Positions 55,787-64,000 of a stretch of DNA of 64,000 nucleotides are shown piece after piece. The position numbers and the translations under genes were made by a program. The notes beneath the pieces were generated by a model that saw nothing but the letters and a program-made list of their open reading frames with translations, was not told the origin of the DNA and did no database searches. Numbering within the stretch: the stretch's first letter is position 1; each line of letters begins with the position of its first letter. This DNA comes from Dastarcus helophoroides (lineage: Eukaryota; Arthropoda; Insecta; Coleoptera; Bothrideridae): contig CM053327.1 in assembly GCA_028583605.1 (NCBI GenBank), positions 36,278,126 through 36,342,125 on the forward strand, in the 5' to 3' direction.

Positions 55787-57487
55787 ATGGGAGGCCCAAT
55801 AAGTAAGAGCTTCAGTGCTGCAGGGATTGATTCTCGAAACGCAGAACCTCCCATTCTTCCTAGGGTTGGCACTTCGATGCCTGAAGTTGTTTTCAGACAA
55901 CGCACAATCAGGAAGATTCTCCTTGAGCTCGACACCTTGAAAGCTTCTGGCCTTAATGGTATTCCCGCTATTGTTCTTAAGAAGTGCGCTCCAGAGTTGA
56001 CTTCTGTCTTAAGCAAATTTTTCACACTCTCTTACAACAAAAGTGTATTCCCTAACATCTGGAAATCTGCTAAGGTGCAGCCTGTCCCTAAAAAGGTAAA
56101 AAGGAATCTGGCTAACAACTATCACCCTATCTTTGTTACCCGTTATATCTAAAGTGATTGAAAAGGTTATTAACATCGAGATTCTCAAATATCTGGAGGC
56201 AAATAGAATCATCTTCGACAGGCAATACGGTTTTAGACAACAACGTTCCACTGGCGATCTACTGGCATATATTACTCATATCTGTAACTCAGCTGTGGAA
56301 AAACATGGTGAGGCTAGAATTGTGGCATTGGATATCTCAAAGACTTTCGACAGAGTCTGGCACCGATCTCTTCTTGCCAAATTAACATCTTATGGTCTTC
56401 GTCCTGGACTCTGTCATTTGATATCCAATTTTCTCGCTAACAGATCTCTTCAGGTCGTCGATGGCATCTCATCCAAGACATTTGCGATTGACGCAGGGGT
56501 GCCTCAGGGCTCTGTTCTGTCTCCTACTATATTTCTGTTACACATAAACGATCTCTTAGCTTCAACTTCCAATCCTATATACAGCTACGCAGATAATAGT
56601 AACCTTGTGTCACCTTTTTTCTCCGACAAACCATTATCTATCACTGCTTCAGATCGACTAAGATACAGACGATTAATCGGGATCTTGAGATTATTTTGGA
56701 ATGGGGTAAGAACAATTTGGTCACTTCAACGCTTCAAAAACTCAGACCGCGGTTTTCCCTAAGAGAACATCAAGGGATCATGCAACAAATATACTAATGG
56801 ACGGTAAAATCCTTCCGATGGGATCTAATCTATCTATCCTAGGAGTGAATGCGAGCACTAACTTCTCTTGGGACGATCATGTGCGCGCCATTGCCAAATC
56901 GGCCTCTCAGAAGCTAGGCTTTCTTTTTGGAGCTAAAAAGTATTTCACATCATATCAGCTATTAACACTATACAAAGCTCAAGTTAGGCCAACACTAGCC
57001 AATACTGTTCTCATGTTTGGAGTTCAGCCCCAAAACACACGTTAGCTTTCTTGGATTCAATTCAAAGAAGAGCGATTCGCCTAATTGATGACGAGAGTCT
57101 GACCGATTCTCTCGAAACACTAGAGCACAGGCGTATGGTTGGTGATTTGTCTCTTTTCTACAAGTACTATCATGGAAGATGCTCGCAGGAACTAATAGGA
57201 TTGATCCCCCCAAAGGCAAGATTCTTGAGGCGTACTAGACAGTCGGAGACAGCAAATTCCTGTGCGGTCCAGCTTGACACAGTGAGGACTTCTGTCTACG
57301 GAGACTCTTTTTTCTATAGAACTTCCAAGTTATGGAACTTGTTACCGAAAGGAATTTTCCCCAAAAATTACAACCTATCCTTGTTTAAGTAGACGGTTCA
57401 TCGCCATCTATCCTTGTTTCTGCATCCTACTCGCAGTGCTTTGAGAGCATAATGGGGTAACCCTTTGCGAGTGGATTAAACTTTAAA
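55787..57487 (+). pseudogene. LINE A reverse transcriptase, unit 1
   Basis: The 5'-truncated jockey/CR1-type reverse transcriptase starts in the linker before the fingers (GIDSRNAEPPILPRVGTSMP). Motifs: ASGLNGIPAIVLKKCAPEL, NNYHPI (broken by a 2-bp deletion near 56128), FRQQRSTGDLLAY, LDISKTFDRVWH (motif A), GVPQGSVLSPT, and YADN at 56586-56597 in place of YADD. A second lesion after DRLR shifts the frame (LRYRRLIGILRLFWNG). A third, a 2-bp insertion, turns LEYCSHVW into LANTVLMFG. The C-terminal frame 57051-57392 ends at a premature TAG. The family 3' end with A-run follows at about 57466-57492. Confidence 0.9.
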
Positions 57488-57497
57488 AAAAAATGAA

Positions 57498-58224
57498 GAT
57501 CAGTCTGGCTCACAGATGGAACCAAAACAAAGATAAGTTTTGGTACAGAAGTAACCGGCAAAGAACCAAAGAATTAATTATAAATGAGCCTGAAAACTTC
57601 GGCAATGGTATTTGTGGCAGAAGTTACTGCAATAAGAGCCTGTGCTGAAGAGATTATCAGGAGGTCTTATAAAAACAAGAGGATTTTGAAGTCGACACTT
57701 CCAGAAACTAAAGACAGCCAAGTAACACTAAATGCGTTGAGAGCTTACGAAATTACCTCCAGAACAGTCAAAGATTGTGCTGACAAGTTAAGCAAATTGG
57801 CACAGTTATACTTCGATGGGTTGAGGCCTATCGAAGAATTGAAGGAAATGAAAGACCAGACCTTCTAGCCAAAAGAGGAGCCGAATTTTCTCTAGTAGAA
57901 CAAGAACCTACTTGTCTGCTTGCTTACAGGGCGACAAAAAAGGTCAAAAAGGAACTACTAAGGAAAGAAGGCAGCACTTACTGGAGGGCTGTCAATGGCC
58001 TGAGGCAATCGCCTCTTAAAGCTCAGCAAGAATCAGCAGAGGTGAACACTTGGACTATTTTTAGGACACGGTGCTCTAATAAACCATCTAACAACAATTT
58101 GCGTAAAAAAATTCTACTTGTAGAATGTGTGAAGATGAAGAAAATACTGAACCAATGATAGTAGTGGAAACACCCATAAAGGAATGCTTCAAAAGAATGA
58201 AGCTAATATAAGTTAATTATAGGA
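57498..58224 (+). pseudogene. LINE B RNase H / 3' end, unit 2
   Basis: Nearly identical to unit 1, including the deletion that removes the downstream zinc-finger-like motif. The frame 57584-57868 holds AEVTAIRACAEEI, TKDSQVTLNALRAYEITSRT and CADKLSKLAQLYFDGL. The final GNERPDLLAKRGAE region is in another frame. Confidence 0.8.
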
Positions 58225-59925
58225 GGCCCAATAAGCGAGAGCTTCCGTGCTGCAGGGATTGATTCTCGAAACGCAGAACCTCCCATTCTTCCTAGGGTTG
58301 GCACTTCGATGCCTGAAGTTGTTTTCAGACAACGCACAATCAGGAAGATTCTCATTGAGCTCGAAATCTCGAAAGCTTCTGGCCTTGATGGTAATCCCGC
58401 TATTGTTCTTAAGAAGTGCGCTCCAGAGTTGACTTCTGTCTTAAGCAAATTTTTCACACTCTCTTACAACAAACGTGTATTCCCTAACATCTGGATATCT
58501 GCTAAGGTACAGCCTGTCCCTAAAAAGGCAAAAAGGAACCTGGCTAACAACTATCGCCCTATATCTTTGTTACCCGTTATATCTAAAGTGATGGAAAAGG
58601 TTATTAACATCGAGATTCTCAAATATCTGGAGGAAAATAGAATCATCTCCGACAGGCAATACGATTTTAGACAACAACGTTCCACTGGCGATCTACTGGC
58701 ATATGTTACTCATATCTGTAACTCAGCTGTGGAAAAACATGGTGAGGCTAGAATTGTGGCATTGGATATCTCAAAGACTTTCGACAGAGTCTGGCACCGA
58801 TCTCTTCTCGCCAAATTAACATCTTATGGTCTTCCTCCTGGACTCTGTCATTTGATATTCAATTTTCTGGTTGACAGATCTCTTCAGGTCGTCGATGGCA
58901 TCTCATCCAAGACATTTGCGATTGACGCAGGGGTGCCTCAGGGGTCTGTTCTGTCTCTTACTCTATTTCTGTTACACATAAACGATCTCTTAGCTTCAAC
59001 TTCCAATCCTATATACAGCTACGCAGATAATAGTAACCTTGTGTCACCTTTTTTCTCCGACAAACCATTATCTATCACTGCTTCAGATCGACTAAGATAC
59101 AGACGATTAATCGGGATCTTGAGATTATTTTGGAATGGGGTAAGAACAATTTGGTCACTTCAACGCTTCAAAAACTCAGACCGCGGTTTTCCCTAAGAGA
59201 ACATCAAGGGATCATGCAACAAATATACTAATGGACGGTAAAATCCTTCCGATGGGATCTAATCTATCTATCCTAGGAGTGAATGCGAGCACTAACTTTC
59301 TCTTGGGACGATCATGTGCGCGCCATTGCCAAATCCGGCCTCTCAGAAGCTAGGCTTTCTTTTTGGAGCTAAAAAGTATTTCACATCTCATCAGCTATTA
59401 ACACTATACAAAGCTCAAGTTAGGCCAACACTAGCCAATACTGTTCTCATGTTTGGAGTTCAGCCCCAAAACACACTTTAGCTTTCTTGGATTCAATTCA
59501 AAGAAGAGCGATTCGCCTAATTGATGACGAGAGTCTGACCGATTCTCTCGAAACACTAGAGCACAGGCGTATGATTGGTGATTTGTCTCTTTTCTACAAG
59601 TACTATCATGGAAGATGCTCGCAGGAACTAATAGGATTGATCCCCCCAAAGGCAAGATTCTTGAGGCGTACTAGAGAGTCGGAGACAGCAAATTCCTGTG
59701 CGGTCCAGCTTGACACAGTGAGGACTTCTGTCTACGGAGACTCTTTTTTCTATAGAACTTCCAAGTTATGGAACTTGTTACCGAAAGGAATTTTCCCCAA
59801 AAATTACAACCTATCCTTGTTTAAGTAGACGGTTCATCGCCATCTATCCTTGTTTCTGCATCCTACTCGCAGTGTTTTGTAAGCATAATGAGGTTACCCT
59901 TTGCGAGTGGATTAAACTTAAAAAA
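58225..59925 (+). pseudogene. LINE A reverse transcriptase, unit 2 (longest intact frame)
   Basis: The best-preserved frame is 58309-59196 (295 codons), open further upstream through EPPILPRVGTS. Residue positions from Met 58309: SGLDGNPA 24-31, NYRPISLLPV 81-90, QYDFRQQRS 117-125, LDISKTFDRVWH 152-163, GVPQGSVLS 208-216, YADN 238-241. The second palm aspartate is Asn (AAT at 59029-59031), so catalysis should be lost. The frame then shifts after DRLR exactly as in unit 1. The downstream LANTVLMFG insertion and the premature TAG of the C-terminal frame (59487-59828) are also shared with unit 1. The 2-bp deletion near NYRP is not shared. Confidence 0.92.
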
Positions 59926-59926
59926 A

Positions 59927-60766
59927 AAGGATCAGACTGATTCACAGATGGATCCAAAACAACGATAAGTTTTGGTACGGGAGTAACCAGCAAAGAATCA
60001 GAGAATTAATTATAAATAAACCTGGGAACTTCGGCAACGGTATTTTCAGGCTAGAAGTTACTGCAGTAACAGCGTGTGCTGAAGAAATGATCAGGAGGTC
60101 TTATGAAAACAAGAGGAATTTTAAAGTCGACATTTCCAGAAACTAAGGACAGCCAAGTAACATTAAATGTGTTGAGAGCTTACGAAATTAACTCCAGAAC
60201 GGTCAAAGATTGTGCTGACAAGCTAAGCAATTTGGCACAGTTATACTTCGATGGGTTGATGGCCATCAGAGAATTGAAGGAAATAAAAGAGCAAACCTTC
60301 TAACCAAAAAGGGAGCCAAATTTTTTCTTGCAGAACAGGAACCTGGTTGTCCATTTGCTTACAGGGTGGCAAAAGAGGTCAAAAAGGAACTACTAGGAAA
60401 AGAACACAGCACTCGCTGGAGGGGTATCAATGGCCTGAGGCAACCGCCTCTTAAAGTTAAGCAAGAATCAGCATAGGTGAACAATTAGACTATTTTTAGG
60501 ACACTGTGCTCTAATGAAACATCTAACAACAATTGGCGTAAAAAAAATTATACTTGTAGAATGTGTGAAGATGAAGAAGAAACTCCTTTACACATATTTT
60601 GTGAATGTTAGGCTCTAGCAAGGGACAGGCATCCAGCTTTGGGAACGCTCTGACTGGACCAATGATAGTAGTGGAAACACACATAAAGGAATGCTTCAAA
60701 AGAATGGAGCTAATATAAGTTAATCGTGGGGGGCCCAATAAGCGAGAACTTCAGTGCTGCAGGGAT
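59927..60766 (+). pseudogene. LINE B RNase H / 3' end, unit 3, with finger motif, plus LINE A stub
   Basis: More diverged than units 1 and 2. Frame 60103-60303 holds TKDSQVTLNVLRAYEINSRT. It keeps the segment deleted in the other units: YTCRMCEDEEETPLHIFCEC at 60549-60608, a CxxC...H...C finger typical of the C-terminus of such LINEs, followed by a stop. The unit ends in about 30 bp of the LINE A start (to 60766), after which the array is lost. Confidence 0.8.
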
Positions 60767-61131
60767 AACTGACCCCAAAAGAAATAATAGGACCAATACG
60801 CCTGCAATGCTCTCGAGGTCTTCAAAATAATATCGTGGTCTAAGAATAAAGTTGCAATGAAGTTGTCAAAACTGAGAATTCGACCAAATTCCAATTCGTT
60901 AATCCATTTGCAATTAACGACAAAAGCCACAAACATTTTATCAAATTCATCAATGTCAAAAGTCATGGGCATGATATTCTTCTCGTAGAAATCTATTCTT
61001 TAAGGTCCTCTCTTAAGTGTCCATGTTCAAATATTGTAGAAAAATGTTGTCAAATTCAGATCAAAGATGACAATAGCCATGGCCATGGCCTTATCATGGA
61101 GGTCTCAATTTCGTAGCGTCGTCGCCCTTGT
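60767..61131. other. Unique spacer inside the LINE cluster
   Basis: No recognised element. A minus-strand frame (60751-60972, 73 codons) has protein-like composition but no recognisable domain. A 12-bp direct repeat, GTGTCCATGTTC, lies at about 61017 and 61131. Confidence 0.4.
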
Positions 61132-61675
61132 GTCCATGTTCATATCTCATAAGCTATTACCACTGTACAAAGCTCAAGTTAGGCCAATACTAGAATACTG
61201 TTCTCATGTTTGGAGTCTCAGCCCCAAAGCACACTTTAGCTCTTTTGGACTCAATTCAAAGAAGAGCGATTCGCCTAATTGATGACGAGAGTCTGACCGA
61301 TTCTCTCGAAACACTAGAGCACAGGCATGTGGTTGGTGACTTGTCTCTTTTCTACAGGTACTATCATGGAAGATGCTCGCAGAAACTAATAGGATTGATA
61401 CCCCCAAGGGCAAGATTCTTGAGGCGTACTAGACAGTCGGTGACAGCAAATTCCTGTGCGGTCCAGCTTGACCCAATAAGGACTTCTATCTACAGAGACT
61501 CTTTTTTTTCTATAGAACTTCCAAGTTATGGAACTTGTTACCGAAAATTACAACCTATCCTTGTTTAAGAAGGCGGTTCATCGCCATCTAATCCTTGTTT
61601 CCGCATCATACTCACGGTGCTTTGAAAGCATAATGGGGTTACCCATTGAGAGCGAATTAAACTTAAAAAAAAATG
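61132..61675 (+). pseudogene. LINE A C-terminal fragment
   Basis: It starts abruptly at ATATCTCATAAGCTATTACC, covers LYKAQVRPILEYCSHVW (intact, without the 2-bp insertion of the tandem units), IRLIDDESLTDSLETLEHRH and LRRTRQSVTANSCAVQL, and ends with GAATTAAACTT plus A-run at about 61665-61673. Small indels break the frame near 61218 and 61540. Confidence 0.85.
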
Positions 61676-62499
61676 TGGAAGAAAATTGTCAAATTCAACT
61701 CAAATATCTCGAGTCATGGTCATAATTTTTCCAATCTAGTTTTATTTGAAACTAGTGGGCGGGTAAGCGGATTGGCAATAATGCGTTCTATAGCTTTCAA
61801 AGATAACGAACTTTGTGCATTACGGAGCAGTGGTATGCACCGGTGGATTTGTGTGGTTGCCTTTCCAGCCCACCTCCATGGCCCTTATCACACACGAGGC
61901 ACAGAGACAACTTTTGTAATTGCATCTCGTTTAACTGTACAGCGGTACACGGTAAACAACCATTACTCCTTTATCTTACCTTATATCACCATATGCTAAC
62001 TGCTTAATAATTGTAAACTGGTTTCCATGAACTTTGTTGGGCTTTTTCTCAAACGATACATAATATCCTTTGAATGATATATATTTCCTCCAAATAAGAT
62101 AACGCCGGACTGGGACATGATTCAATGCACACCAGCTGATCCTTATTGCGTGTTGGCCAAAGTAACTGTAAACGTGAATAGGTGCCAAGGGCAACGCAAA
62201 GGATTAAATCGATAAATTCACCTGATTTTGTTACTCTCTAAAAGTTATTACTTCAAGTTCGAATTCAATCAGCATCTACCAGTATCCCAGAAAGACTTAG
62301 AGAAGACGAACTATTCTCGACAACTTCCAAATAATTGGAGTTATCGGATGTGACGGCTCGTAGTAGTTTTGAATCGTTGATTTGAAGGGGTGCTAGAGGA
62401 AAATGATTTATGTAATTGACACACCGCTTCATAAGCAACAATTTAACTGTCGACAAAAGCCCAATATGCTCCAAATAATTCGGTTGTTGCAACGCTGAT
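61676..62499. other. Mostly unique non-coding sequence
   Basis: Ordinary complexity; no frame above 110 codons and no recognised domain. It leads into the telomere-type array. Confidence 0.4.
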
Positions 62500-63235
62500 A
62501 ACCTAATCTAACCTAACCTAACCTAACCTAACCTAACCTAACCTAACCTAACCTAACCTAACCTAACCTAACCTAACCTAACCTAACCTAACCTAACCTA
62601 ACCTAACCTAACCTAACCCAACCCAACCCAACCTAACCCAACCCAACCAACCCAACCCAACCCAACCAAGCCAACCAACCCAACCCAACCCAACCTAACC
62701 TAACCTAACCTAACCAACCAACCCAACCCAACCAACCAACCAACCAACCTAACCAACCCAACCCAACCCAACCCAACCCAACCCAACCCAACCCAACCCA
62801 ACCCAACCCAACCAACCAACCAACCAACCCAACCCAACCCAACCCAACCCAACCCAACCCAACCCACCAACCCAACCCAACCCAACCCAACCTCAACAAC
62901 CAACCCAACCCAACCCAACCCAACCCAACCCAACCTAACCTAACCTAACCTAACTTAACCTAACCTAACCTAACCTAACCTAATCTAACCCAACCCAACC
63001 TAACCTAACCCAACCCAACCTAACCTAACCTAACCTGACCTGACCTGACCTAACCTAACCTAACCTAACCCAACCCAACCTAACCTAACCTAACCTAACC
63101 TAACGTAACCTAACCTAACCTAACCTAACCTAACCTAACCTAACCTAACCTAACCTAACCTAACCTAACCTAACCTAACCTAACCTAACCTAACCTAACC
63201 TAACCTAACCTAACCTAACCTATCCTAACCCAACC
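62500..63235. repeat. Interstitial (CCTAA)n telomere array with TTGGG-type centre
   Basis: The plus strand carries the C-rich CCTAA pentamer (TTAGG on the minus strand). The outer parts (62500-62615 and about 62935-63235) are largely canonical. The centre (about 62616-62930) is mostly CCCAA (TTGGG) with CCAA tetramer runs. Unique sequence on both sides shows it is interstitial in this assembly. Minus-strand frames of 72-77 codons rich in Gly, Trp and Val come from the repeat and are not genes. Confidence 0.97.
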
Positions 63236-64000
63236 ATTGTGGATGCGTCACTAATTAATTTCTTTTATGATTGCTGTTCTTTTGTCAGAGCAGTTAATTA
63301 TTTTGATGTATCTCTTACGTCATTTATGTTTTGAAACCCCTATTTTATTTTTCGTCGCACCAATTGATTAAATAAATCAAAAATGAAAACCTGCTACAAT
63401 TATTTTCATATTAGTTTCAAGATTATGGAAATGCATACAATGATATGACGAAATATTGCGTCAAAATTACCGCTTAGTTAAGGGATGTTCGCTGTCGCCA
63501 TTGGCCGTACCATCTGCACCTGTATTAACTGTCGTGATATTGTTGACCTATGAAGTCGCAAACAAAAGGGTTAGTTACCAACCAGAAACACCTTGTTAGA
63601 GGAAGTTCATAAGTTTTTAGAAGATCGAAGTAACCTTCTAGTTATTTCAATTTTCTATCTTTACTAAGCCTTTCGAATACATGGTTAAAATTAATGGCAT
63701 AATGTTTGAGAGGCTCCACTATACATAACAAAATTTGCTTTTAGAATGTAGCCCATACTTTACCCTGAAAAAACCAAGTTTACGTGCACCATAACAATTT
63801 ATTGTTGTCTGGAGTAAGCTATCCGCTGACTTAGTGTGCTCTAAAAATTCAGTCCATGTATTCATGAACAAGGAAATGTCTTATATACAGTTAGATGCAA
63901 ATCCAAATCAACAGTCGTAGGAGTAATAATTATTGTAATATATGCGGGATCACCATAATTGGCAAATGCTCACAGTTGTTCATTAAAGAACAGGGAATTC
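63236..64000. other. Unique right flank
   Basis: Ordinary-complexity AT-rich DNA; no gene or repeat recognised. Confidence 0.4.

Larger units (their letters stand above)
54740..60766 (+). repeat. Tandem array of a chimeric LINE unit, ~2.43 kb period
   Basis: Order: RNase H stub, RT tail, RNase H unit 1, RT unit 1, RNase H unit 2, RT unit 2, RNase H unit 3, RT stub. GATCAGTCTGGCTCACAGAT recurs at about 55067 and 57499 (step 2,432), with a relative at 59928. The join CCCAATAAG...GAGCTTC recurs at 55795, 58227 and 60734. Units 1 and 2 are nearly identical along their whole length. Confidence 0.85.

Noticed and set aside
60751..60972. 73-codon minus-strand frame with protein-like composition
   Set aside because: No domain recognised and both ends run into LINE sequence or spacer. 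Probably chance, or a fragment of an unknown element.
62700..62933. Minus-strand Gly/Trp/Val-rich frames
   Set aside because: Translation of TTGGG pentamers, not a gene.
62500..63235. True chromosome end
   Set aside because: Unique sequence continues for at least 765 bases on the right and the left flank is not telomeric, so the array is interstitial in this assembly.

Overview
The window reads as a repeat-dominated, gene-poor stretch of an insect (or other arthropod) nuclear genome. Evidence: a 0.7-kb array of the arthropod telomere pentamer TTAGG (62500-63235), a full-length mariner, jockey/CR1-like non-LTR retrotransposon remains, a solo LTR with heat-shock elements, and several satellite arrays. 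I found no intact host protein gene, no rRNA or tRNA gene, and nothing bacterial (no CRISPR, no operons). The species cannot be named from this sequence.

Layout. 1-4363: very AT-rich decayed repeat bounded by a short inverted repeat. 4390-4876: 81-bp tandem repeat. 5873-13916: an 8.0-kb insertion with hAT-like ends, sitting inside a satellite unit whose two halves lie outside it. It carries a foldback element that was itself hit by an LTR element (now a solo LTR), a 208-bp element with a 13-bp target duplication, tandem AT-rich repeats and a near-perfect 80-bp-arm hairpin. 13917-16080: ~465-bp satellite. 16081-18230: mostly unique. 18231-23285: AT-rich higher-order repeat with two heptamer arrays. 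24231-28032: a degenerate purine-strand heptamer tract followed by 2.5 kb of pyrimidine-strand heptamers. 29575-32720: ~258-bp dimeric satellite. 37381-41300: ~433-bp dimeric satellite, decaying rightwards around a foldback element at 41790-42526.

45369-61675 is a transposon graveyard: LINE copies in both orientations, a 1,278-bp mariner nested in one of them, a second decayed mariner-like element containing a piece of another LINE, then a ~2.43-kb tandem array whose unit joins the RNase H/3' end of one LINE to the reverse transcriptase of another. Shared inactivating lesions show that this array grew by DNA duplication, not by retrotransposition. 62500-63235 is an interstitial telomere array with a TTGGG-rich centre.

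The nesting gives relative dates. The satellite core predates the hAT-like insertion. The foldback element predates the LTR, and its other copy at 47.6 kb preserves the empty site. The LINE at 45.5-48 kb predates the mariner, and sister LINE copies preserve that empty site. Mixed-orientation, nested, dead elements resemble heterochromatin or a piRNA-cluster-type locus, but that is inference only. Long open frames in the heptamer and TTGGG arrays are arithmetic by-products of the repeats.
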